8,511 nucleotides of DNA from NCBI GenBank assembly GCA_014378125.1, contig JACMOG010000853.1:1-8511 (forward strand). Direction: 5' to 3'. A program made the translations under genes and the position numbers. The DNA is from Vitreoscilla sp. (GTDB lineage: Bacteria > Pseudomonadota > Gammaproteobacteria > Burkholderiales > Burkholderiaceae). Positions 1-7,910 of the stretch are shown here, piece after piece. Within the stretch, counting starts at the first letter, position 1; each line of letters starts with the position of its first letter. The notes beneath the pieces were generated by a model. The model did not search any database, was not told the DNA's origin, and saw only the letters and a program-made list of their open reading frames with translations.

Positions 1-49
1 CTGATCGAGAGCCTGTTCGGAAAAAGCACCTTGATGCGGAGGTGACCGG

Positions 50-70
50 GGTCGCTGCGACGCAGCGACC
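50..70. repeat. Perfect inverted repeat / strong hairpin
   Basis: Ten bases (GGTCGCTGCG, 50-59) are followed by a single A and then their exact reverse complement (61-70), giving a very stable hairpin. It lies five bases after a TGA at 43-45, which closes a short frame open from the window edge, and about 20-40 bases before the truncated start of the substrate-binding protein remnant. No T-run follows on either strand, so it is not a canonical intrinsic terminator. It could be a terminator-like hairpin of the gene to the left, or a REP-type element at the point where the remnant was truncated. The structure is seen directly; its role is inferred. Confidence 0.6.
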
Positions 71-1587
71 GTGCCGCATACTGGGCCCGCCATGTCGCCC
101 CTGCGCACGCCGCACAGCCTGGCGCTGCAGTACCACACGCGCGTGGTGTTCCAGGTCTACGAAGGCCTGGTCGGCCGCGACCAGGACTACCACCTCGTGC
201 CGGTGCTCGCCACGCCATGGTCGCAGCCCGATCCCCTCACCTGGCGTTTCAGGCTGCGGCCCGACGTGCACTTCCACGACGGCAGCACGTTCACCGCCGA
301 GGACGCGGTGTTCTCGTTCGAGCGCGCGCTGGCGCCGCCCTCGCAGCGCCAGTTCGTGCTCAAGAGCATCAAGCGGGTGCGCATGGTGGATCCGCTGACC
401 ATCGACATCCAGCTCGGGGCCCCCGACGCCGTGCTGCCGCAGAAGATGGTGCTGGTGGCGATGATGAGCAAGCGCTGGTCGGTGGGACACCACGTGGTGC
501 GCGCGCAGGGCTTCAACGCGCGCCAGGAGACCTGGGCCGTGCGCAATGCCAACGGCACCGGCGCCTACCAGCTCGATCGCTACGAGCCCGACATCCGCAC
601 CACGTTGTGAAGTCGTTCCCGCAGTGGTGGAATCGCGCCAATGCCGACAACGGCAACGTCGACAGCGCCAGCTTCGTCACCATCCGCTCCGACGCCACGC
701 GGCTGGCCGCGCTGCACTCGGGCGAGGTCGACCTGGTGCTGGATCCGCTCGACCAGGACGTGGAGCCGCTGCGCCACGACGCCGCCATCGCGGTCACGCA
801 GGTGGGCGACATCTCCACCGACTACCTCGCGTTCGACCAGGCCAGCGCCGCGCTGCCCGGCGTGGCGCCCGGCCCGGACGGCAAGCCGCGCAACCCGTTC
901 AAGGACCTGCGCGTGCGGCGCGCCGTCCACGAGGCCATCAACATCGACCTCATCATCCAGAAGGTGCTCAAGGGACTGGCCACGCCCACCGCCGAACTGC
1001 TGGCGCCGGCGTTCGGCACGAAGGATCCGGCCGACTCGGCGCGCCCGGGCTTCGACCCCGTGCACGCGCGCGAGCTCCTGCACCAAGCCGGCTATCCCGA
1101 CGGCTTCGACCTGACGATGGACTGCGTCAACGTGGCGTTTCGCGAGCACGTGTGCCAGGCCATCGCGGCGATGCTCACGCAGGTGGGCATCCGCACGACG
1201 CTGCACTCGTCGCCCAGCACGCTGTTCTTCCCCACGATCACCCAGGGCAAGGTGAGCCTGGCGGAGTTCGGATTCACGGGCACCACCGAGGACGGCTGGC
1301 AGGGCCTCAACGGCCTGCTGCACACGTGGGACAAGGACGGCGGCGGCACCTTCAACGGCGGCCGCTACGCCAACCCGCGGCTCGATGCGCTGACAGACGC
1401 CGTGCGCACCGAACGCGATGCCGCCAAGCGCCGCGTGCTGGTGGCCACCGCGCTGAAGCTGGCGAGCGACGACATCGCCTAAGTGCCGCTGTATCGGCGC
1501 AACCTCAGCTGGGTGATGCAGAAAAAAGTGCACGTCGTGATGCTGCCGGACGACACGATTCCCGTGCGTTGGGTCAGTGTCCGATAG
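71..1587 (+). pseudogene. Broken family 5 ABC transporter substrate-binding protein
   Basis: This is the remnant of a periplasmic solute-binding protein of the SBP_bac_5 type (dipeptide/oligopeptide/nickel binders), which would deliver ligand to an ABC permease. Frame 2 carries the N-terminal part: PHSLALQYHTRVVFQVYEGL, then a WRFRLRPDVHFHDGSTFTAED stretch typical of the family, then NANGTGAYQL. At about 607 the reading moves to frame 1 (VKSFPQWW, SGEVDLVLDPLDQDV, NPFKDLRVRRAVHEAINID, LLHQAGYPDGFDL, GRYANPRLDAL). One missing base in the run ACGTTGTGAAG explains the shift. An in-frame TAA at 1480-1482 (after DDIA) then interrupts a still recognisable C-terminus (VPLYRRNLSWVMQKK...) that ends at TAG 1585-1587; TAC (Tyr) would fit the family at the stop. 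The signal peptide and the first mature residues are absent. About 490 codons of a usual 500-540 remain. No permease or ATPase genes are in view. Three separate lesions make decay more likely than sequencing error. Confidence 0.85.
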
Positions 1588-1725
1588 CGTTCCGGGACGC
1601 CTCGCGGGCGGGTCGGCAGTCGAAGCGTGACGGATTCCCCGCGCGCGTGTCACGCGATGCCCGCATGCCATTGCCGGGTATGCCGCCTGCCCAGCAACTG
1701 AACCGTGGGACTTTTTCCGCGCACC

Positions 1726-1732
1726 AGAAAGG
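1726..1732 (+). promoter_or_regulatory. Ribosome binding site of the hybrid kinase
   Basis: AGAAAGG lies three bases before the ATG at 1736 and fifteen before a second in-frame ATG at 1748. The first ATG is slightly close and the second slightly far, so either start is possible. They differ by only four residues and both precede the first membrane helix. The rest of the gap 1588-1735 holds only weak hairpins (1587-1600 just after the remnant's last stop, and 1663-1683) and no convincing promoter. Confidence 0.45.
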
Positions 1733-1735
1733 CCC

Positions 1736-3778
<2,043 letters not shown>

Positions 3779-3782
3779 CGAA

Positions 3783-3867
3783 GGTGTCTGGCATCTCCTG
3801 CGTATCCGCAGGCAATGCCTGACATCGATCCCCAGCGCAGCGATCGCGCGCGATCGGTGTCAGGCAT
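3783..3867. repeat. Three-arm inverted repeat between convergent genes
   Basis: Three related arms lie just past the kinase stop: GGTGTCTGGCAT (3783-3794), ATGCCTGACATCGATC (3815-3830) and GATCGGTGTCAGGCAT (3852-3867). Arms 2 and 3 pair over 16 positions with one T-G wobble. Arms 1 and 2 pair over 12 with one T-T mismatch and one wobble, enclosing a 6-bp hairpin CCTGCG/CGCAGG (3797-3812). The two pairings exclude each other. Inside and overlapping arm 3 is a perfect 16-bp palindrome, CGATCGCGCGCGATCG (3841-3856). No T-run is present. Position between converging genes suggests a bidirectional transcription stop or a REP/BIME-type dispersed repeat. The pairing is seen directly; the role is inferred. 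Confidence 0.7.
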
Positions 3868-3871
3868 CGCC

Positions 3872-3894
3872 TCTCACCGCCTTCGGCGGCGTGA
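3872..3894. terminator. Hairpin over the DUF429 stop codon
   Basis: Read on the minus strand, CTCAC-GC-CGCC, a GAA loop, then GGCG-GTGAG form a 9-bp stem with a two-base bulge. The stop codon of the DUF429 gene (3874-3876) lies within the 3' arm, and the stem codes for the final run of arginines. It resembles the GC-rich stem of an intrinsic terminator but lacks a following T-tract, so it may instead stabilise the mRNA 3' end or belong to the neighbouring repeat cluster. Confidence 0.4.
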
Positions 3895-4803
3895 GGAGAT
3901 CCCACACACCTCCGGCTTGGTCGTTCGGGGCACGTTCGCGCCGTGGCCATCGGCCGCCACGATCCAGCCCTCCAGCGCATCGATGTTCGCCGGCATGCCC
4001 CAGCCCTTCTGCGTGTCGGCCCACCCCGCCAGCAGCAGGCACAGCGCGGCGTCCAGCTTGTCGCCCTGCGCGTCGGCCACCAGTTCGTCGCGCTGCGCGT
4101 GCGTGAGCTTCAGGCGCAGGCCGCGCCAGCGTCCCTGCTCCAGCGCGTCGACGAGATCCTTGCGCGCGATGAGGCGGTCGGCGGTCTGCTGCGCCTTGGT
4201 GTCGCTCTTGTACGAACGGCGGTCGATCAACGCGCGCGCCACCATGCCCGGATAGCCCTCCAGCGCCACGCGCGTGGCGTCGCCGTCGACCAGGCCCGGC
4301 ACGTGCACGCCGGGCGCGCGCAGCGCGGGTACGCCGGCGTGCAGCATGAAGGCCACCGGCGGATTCACCCACTTCATCGGCGGGCTGCTGCCGGCCGGGC
4401 CGTCGCAGGCGCGATGCGCGAACTTGCCGCCCACGGGACGCGCGTCGCAGAACGCGGCGAAGGTCTCGACGATTGCCGCGCGCGACAGGCCGGCGTAGTG
4501 CGTCATGCAGCCGGCCCAGTCGTCGGGCCAGGCCAGCGCCTGCACGAGCTCGCGCGGCAGGCCGAACGGCAGGTCGAACGCGGCCAGCCACGGGCCGGCA
4601 CGCTCGAGCGCGTGGGCGAACTCGGCCAGCGTGGCATTCTCCTCGAAGCGCTCCAGCCGCAGCAGGCCGGGACGCTGCCAGCGGCCCCAGGCCCACACGA
4701 TGGGCTTGCCGCGGCGTGGCGCGCTCGAGAAATCGACGCCGGCCAGCGCGGGGCCTTCGGGCGCCGCGGGGACGGCGGGCGCGGGGGAGACGGCAAGATT
4801 CAT
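3874..4803 (-). CDS. DUF429 family protein
   Basis: A 309-residue protein of the DUF429 family, which has been placed by fold in the RNase H-like group; no reaction is established. Conserved blocks: GVDFSSAP (22-29), AFDLPFGLP (75-83), MKWVNPPVAFMLHAGVP (143-159), LEGYPGMVARAL (181-192), GDKLDAALCLLLAGW (247-261) and the terminal LEGWIV (277-282). Asp24, Asp77 and Asp251 sit in these blocks and are candidate metal-binding acids by fold analogy. Residues 1-19 are a Pro/Ala-rich leader outside the domain. The ATG at 4803 has no good ribosome binding site, and an in-frame GTG at 4821 is an alternative start. After LEGWIV about 27 residues follow that look unconserved and end in five arginines encoded by a hairpin, which suggests the original stop was lost or moved. 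It converges on the hybrid kinase and diverges from the second kinase-like gene across 120 bp. No signal peptide or membrane helix is seen, so it is probably cytoplasmic. Confidence 0.85.
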   Translation of the reverse strand: MNLAVSPAPAVPAAPEGPALAGVDFSSAPRRGKPIVWAWGRWQRPGLLRLERFEENATLAEFAHALERAGPWLAAFDLPFGLPRELVQALAWPDDWAGCMTHYAGLSRAAIVETFAAFCDARPVGGKFAHRACDGPAGSSPPMKWVNPPVAFMLHAGVPALRAPGVHVPGLVDGDATRVALEGYPGMVARALIDRRSYKSDTKAQQTADRLIARKDLVDALEQGRWRGLRLKLTHAQRDELVADAQGDKLDAALCLLLAGWADTQKGWGMPANIDALEGWIVAADGHGANVPRTTKPEVCGISSRRRRR

Positions 4804-4853
4804 GACGGCATTTTTGCTCACAAGGCGCCACCGCCGCGGCCCCAAGGTCAAGC

Positions 4854-4875
4854 GCGTTGAGGTAGGCTCAAACGC
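4854..4875. promoter_or_regulatory. Inverted repeat in a divergent intergenic region
   Basis: GCGTTGAG (4854-4861), a five-base spacer GTAGG, then CTCAAACGC (4867-4875) form an 8-bp dyad with one bulged A. It lies between the divergent DUF429 (start 4803) and kinase-like (start 4924) genes, about 50 bases from each, where an operator would be expected. It also covers the TGA (4858-4860) that closes the kinase frame upstream, so the kinase-like gene cannot start earlier. No convincing -10/-35 pair was found beside it, and binding by a regulator is inference only. Confidence 0.35.
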
Positions 4876-4923
4876 ACTGCAGACCGTTGCTGCCGGGCCA
4901 TCCCCGGCGCTTTCCCGCACACC

Positions 4924-6999
4924 ATGGTCGCACCCGCGCCGACTCCGTCGCTTTCGTCCATTGCCCCCGACGCCTCCCTGGCGAGCCCGCGCCTGCCCGG
5001 CACCGCGCGCGACTTCGACGACGACGACTCCGCCCAGGGCGCGCCCCTGCTCGAGGCCCTGCTGGCCGACACCGCGCGGCCGTCGCGCCTGGGGCTGCCC
5101 GCGGGCGCCGGCCCGGTGTTCGAGGTGGGCGCGCTCGTCACGCTCGCCGCCATCGCGATGGCCATCGGCGGCGCGCACTTCGGGATGTCGGTGTCCTGGG
5201 TGCGCCTGTTCGACAACGTCCACTGGACGGTGGCCGACATCGGCGCCGCCTGGCTCGCCTGGATCGGCGTGCGCGACGCCCGCGAGCGCGGCCAGCGCGC
5301 CGAGGTCGCCGCGCGCCGCTGGTTCGCGCTGGGCTTCACGTCGTACGCCATCGGCCAGGCCTTCTGGGACCTGCAGGCCTTCCTGTCCTGGCACCCGTTC
5401 CCGGCGCCGTCCGATCCGTTCTACATGATGATGGCGCCATGCTGCGCGCTGGGCATGATGGGCTACCTGCGCGGCCGCGTGAGCGAGTCGCAGCGGCTGG
5501 CCGCGGTGCTCGACACCCTGTCGCTGGCCATCGCGGCGGTGGCGCTCGCGCTGGTGGTCTACCTGCCCGAGCGCGGCGCCATGAGCGCGCTGTCGCTCGG
5601 CGTCATGGTCACCTATCCCACGCTGTTGCTGGCCGGCGCCTGCGTGGGCGTGATGTTGATCGCGCTGCTGCGCGTGGGCCGCTGCTGGCCCGTGTGGGTG
5701 CTCACGGCGATGCTCGCGGCGCACGGCGGCCTGTGGATGGAGTGGAACGCGCTGTCGCTGCGGCACGCGTTGTCCGACGGTGGCGTCGTCAACTCGCTGT
5801 TCTCGGTGTGCACGCTGATGGGCGGCCTGGCGGTCAGCTGCTGGCGCGTGGAGGCGGCGGTCGATCCGCGCATCGAGCGCTTCTACGAAGGCGCGCTGCG
5901 CATACTGCCGCTGGTGGTGGTGGTGGGCGTCACGTTCGCGGTGACGCTGCAGGACTCGGTGGCGCACCTGTCGCCGTCCGCACGCTTCGCCTGCGACGCC
6001 GCCGCGGTGATCGTGATCGTGCTGGCCGCGGTGCGCCAGACGCTGCAGCTGCGCGACCGCGACCAGCTGATCGAGGCCCAGCGCCAGCTGCGCGATCGCG
6101 AGAACCAGCTGGGCGAACTCAACCAGCACCTGGAGCAGCGCGTGCAGGCCCGCACGCAGGAGGCCGACGAGCGCAACGCCGAGCTGTCCACCGCGCTGCA
6201 GCAGCTGTCGATGGCGCAGCACGAGCTGGTGCGCGCCGAGAAGCTGGCCGGGCTGGGCTCGCTCGTGAAGGGCGTGGCCATCGAGATCTCGGCCGCGCTG
6301 GCCAACGCCGACATGGTGGCGATGACACTGCCGGCCCAGGTGGAATCGCTGGCGCGACTGCATGCCCACTCCGGCGACGACAGCCCCCGCCTTCGCAGCC
6401 AGTTGGCCGGCTACGTGGCCGCCCTCGACGAGAGCCACAAGCAGATGGGCCTCTCGCTGGACCAGGCGCGGCACGTGATCGGCGTGCTGCAGCAGATCGC
6501 CGTCGACCAGACCAGCGACCAACGCCGCACCTTCGACCTGCTGGCCAGCGTGCGCGAGATCTGCGACCTCACCCGCCTGGCCCATCGCCACGACCCGATC
6601 GAGATCATCGTCACCGGCGAGACCGAGCTGATGCTCGACAGCTACCCCGGCTCCATCGGCCAGGTGCTCAACCAGCTGGTGGAGAACGCGATCGTGCACG
6701 GCTTCTCGCGCACCGGCGAGGGCACCATCTCGGTCCGCGTGTGGCCGTCCGGGCACGACGCCGTGCGCATCACCGTGCACGACGACGGCGTAGGCATCCC
6801 GCCCGCCGACCTGCCGCAGGGCTTCGCGCCGTTCTTCACCACCCGGCTGGCGCAGGGCGGAAGCGGCCTGGGCCTGACGATTTCGCGCAACATGGTCAAC
6901 GGCATCCTGGGCGGACGCATCGAGATCGCGTCGCCGCCCGGCTCAGGCACCACCGTCACGCTGACGTTGCCGCGACTGGCGCCGCGTTCACACGGCTAG
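4924..6999 (+). CDS. Multi-pass membrane histidine-kinase-like protein lacking the H-box His
   Basis: A 691-residue predicted inner-membrane protein with a two-component kinase core. Residues 1-64 are a Pro/Ala-rich, acidic soluble leader (DFDDDD at 30-35). Residues 67-371 hold about nine or ten hydrophobic helices, including PFPAPSDPFYMMMAPC (158-173), which resembles the PFPS-D-FY signature of membrane sensor regions also found on GGDEF and kinase proteins. A coiled coil (372-440) leads to a HisKA-like region, EKLAGLGSLVKGVAIEISAA (439-458), where relatives have a VAHEINTPL-type H-box; the His position is Ile453 (codon ATC, 6280-6282). The ATP lobe is well kept: SYPGSIGQVLNQLVENA (573-589) with N-box Asn587, HDDGVGIP (619-626), PFFTTR (636-641) and GSGLGL (646-651). 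It may bind ATP but should not autophosphorylate at the normal site, so it could be a pseudokinase, a phosphatase or a partner in a mixed dimer. ATG 4924 is the first start after a TGA at 4858 and has no clear ribosome binding site. Its 3' end overlaps the transporter gene by 12 bp. Confidence 0.88.
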   Translation: MVAPAPTPSLSSIAPDASLASPRLPGTARDFDDDDSAQGAPLLEALLADTARPSRLGLPAGAGPVFEVGALVTLAAIAMAIGGAHFGMSVSWVRLFDNVHWTVADIGAAWLAWIGVRDARERGQRAEVAARRWFALGFTSYAIGQAFWDLQAFLSWHPFPAPSDPFYMMMAPCCALGMMGYLRGRVSESQRLAAVLDTLSLAIAAVALALVVYLPERGAMSALSLGVMVTYPTLLLAGACVGVMLIALLRVGRCWPVWVLTAMLAAHGGLWMEWNALSLRHALSDGGVVNSLFSVCTLMGGLAVSCWRVEAAVDPRIERFYEGALRILPLVVVVGVTFAVTLQDSVAHLSPSARFACDAAAVIVIVLAAVRQTLQLRDRDQLIEAQRQLRDRENQLGELNQHLEQRVQARTQEADERNAELSTALQQLSMAQHELVRAEKLAGLGSLVKGVAIEISAALANADMVAMTLPAQVESLARLHAHSGDDSPRLRSQLAGYVAALDESHKQMGLSLDQARHVIGVLQQIAVDQTSDQRRTFDLLASVREICDLTRLAHRHDPIEIIVTGETELMLDSYPGSIGQVLNQLVENAIVHGFSRTGEGTISVRVWPSGHDAVRITVHDDGVGIPPADLPQGFAPFFTTRLAQGGSGLGLTISRNMVNGILGGRIEIASPPGSGTTVTLTLPRLAPRSHG

Positions 7000-7866
7000 A
7001 AGCGCTACGCCGGCCGCCATCAGCACGGCGCCCGCCATGCGCGAGCCGCGGTCGCCCTCGCCCAGCAGCTTCCCGCCGATCAGCGCGGCGAACAGCATCG
7101 AGATCTCGCGCGCCGGTGCCACGTGCGAGACCGGCGCCAGCCGCACCGCGTACAGCACCAGGATGTAGGCCAGCGGGCTCACCAGCGCCAGGATGACCGC
7201 GTGCCACTTGTAGCGCCGCCACGCCTCGGAGAAGCCGGCGGGATCGCGCAGCAGCGTGGGCATCATGAACGGCAGCCGCACCAGGTTGCCGAAGTAGTCG
7301 ATGAGCACGGGCCCGATCAGCAGCTTCTTGACGGAATAGCCGTCGAGCACCGTGTACACCGCGATCAGCACGCCGGTGGCCGCGCCCCAGCGCAGGCCGG
7401 CGTGCACGCGGGCGCGCTGCGCGGGGTCGTGCGCGGCGCGCAGCAGCGCCGGGCCGCCCGCGATGATGAACACGCCGCCGCACACGCACAGAACGCCCAG
7501 TCCGCTGCGAAGGGTCAGCGCCTCGCCGAGGAAGGCCACGGCCAGCAGCGAGCTCACCAGCGGGCCCGTGCCGCGCGCCACCGGATAGACCACGGTGAGA
7601 TCGGATACCCGGTACCCCTTGAGCAGCACCTTGAAGTAGGCCAGGTGCGTGAAGCCGCTGAGGCCGATGAAGCCCCACTCCACCCAGCCCCAGCGCGGCA
7701 CCTCGCGCCAGCCCAGCCACAGCCCGGCCGGGGCCCAGAACAACGCGAGCAGCAGGCCGCCCATCAGCACGAAGTGCCTGTTGCCACCGGTCTTCTTCGC
7801 GACGATGTTCCAGAACGCGTGCAGCAGGGCGGCGACGATCACCATCGCGAGGGCGGACAAGGGCAT
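6988..7866 (-). CDS. EamA/DMT-superfamily transporter
   Basis: A 292-residue inner-membrane carrier of the drug/metabolite transporter superfamily with two EamA-type halves and about ten hydrophobic helices. The first half starts at residue 4 (ALAMVIVAALLHAFWNIVAK) and carries DLTVVYPVARGTGPLVSSLL (89-108), a hallmark stretch, ending in a FLGEAL motif at 112-117. The second half runs about 158-292 and mirrors this with VSHVAPAREISMLFAALIGG (246-265) and KLLGE (266-270). Length is normal for the family. The substrate cannot be read from sequence; relatives move amino acids, nucleotide precursors or toxic compounds. An in-frame TAG at 7876-7878 lies four codons upstream, so ATG 7866 is the earliest start. 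No Shine-Dalgarno sequence precedes it, and a -10-like box ends six bases before the ATG, so a leaderless transcript is possible. The gene is divergent from the GST gene and converges on the kinase-like gene with a 12-bp overlap. Confidence 0.9.
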   Translation of the reverse strand: MPLSALAMVIVAALLHAFWNIVAKKTGGNRHFVLMGGLLLALFWAPAGLWLGWREVPRWGWVEWGFIGLSGFTHLAYFKVLLKGYRVSDLTVVYPVARGTGPLVSSLLAVAFLGEALTLRSGLGVLCVCGGVFIIAGGPALLRAAHDPAQRARVHAGLRWGAATGVLIAVYTVLDGYSVKKLLIGPVLIDYFGNLVRLPFMMPTLLRDPAGFSEAWRRYKWHAVILALVSPLAYILVLYAVRLAPVSHVAPAREISMLFAALIGGKLLGEGDRGSRMAGAVLMAAGVALLAV

Positions 7867-7882
7867 GGCGCGATTCTAGAAT
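7854..7882 (+). promoter_or_regulatory. Candidate sigma-70 promoter of the GST gene
   Basis: CGGACA (7854-7859, four of six matches to TTGACA), a 17-bp spacer and TAGAAT (7877-7882, five of six matches to TATAAT) would start transcription near 7889, giving a leader of about 22 bases that contains the ribosome binding site. The -35 lies inside the first codons of the divergent transporter gene. The match is by eye and unverified. Confidence 0.45.
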
Positions 7883-7884
7883 CG
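7871..7884. promoter_or_regulatory. Perfect 14-bp palindrome with a -10 box on each strand
   Basis: CGATTCTAGAATCG is self-complementary over all 14 bases and sits in the 44-bp gap between the divergent transporter and GST genes. Because TAGAAT occurs on both strands (plus 7877-7882, minus 7878-7873), the palindrome provides face-to-face -10-like hexamers sharing two bases. It could be an operator bound by a dimeric regulator, or simply the result of two overlapping -10 boxes. The minus-strand box lacks a good -35 (CCGAAA at 17 bp). No regulator gene is adjacent. Confidence 0.45.
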
Positions 7885-7900
7885 ACCGTTCGCAATTTCG

Positions 7901-7905
7901 GGAGG
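7901..7905 (+). promoter_or_regulatory. Strong ribosome binding site of the GST gene
   Basis: GGAGG, five bases before ATG 7911, is the clearest Shine-Dalgarno sequence in the window and fixes the GST start. Confidence 0.8.
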
Positions 7906-7910
7906 AGACG

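Noticed and set aside
1..45. Possible C-terminus (LIESLFGKSTLMRR, stop at 43-45) of a gene entering from the left
   Set aside because: Fifteen codons are too few to recognise a family, and codons such as GGA, AAA, TTG and AGG are atypical for the window. It may be real but cannot be supported here.
1587..1683. Small hairpins at 1587-1600 and 1663-1683 as terminator or regulatory element upstream of the hybrid kinase
   Set aside because: Stems are short, contain wobble pairs and lack a T-tract. Such structures arise often by chance at this GC content.
4846..4885. TTGAGG/TTGACC hexamers as -35 boxes between DUF429 and the kinase-like gene
   Set aside because: No acceptable -10 hexamer lies at 16-18 bp on either strand.
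5911..5928. GTG-rich short tandem run
   Set aside because: It encodes consecutive valines in a membrane helix, so it follows from protein composition and is not a DNA repeat of note.
3874..6780. A 968-codon minus-strand open frame running from opposite the kinase-like gene into DUF429
   Set aside because: The part above 4803 is His/Arg/Gln/Ala-rich low-complexity translation antisense to a well-supported kinase-like gene. It is the expected open antisense frame of GC-rich coding DNA; only the DUF429 part resembles a known family.
4887..7196. A 769-codon plus-strand open frame overlapping the kinase-like gene
   Set aside because: It is a frame-shifted shadow rich in Arg, Ala and Gly, while the 4924-6999 frame carries the conserved kinase motifs.
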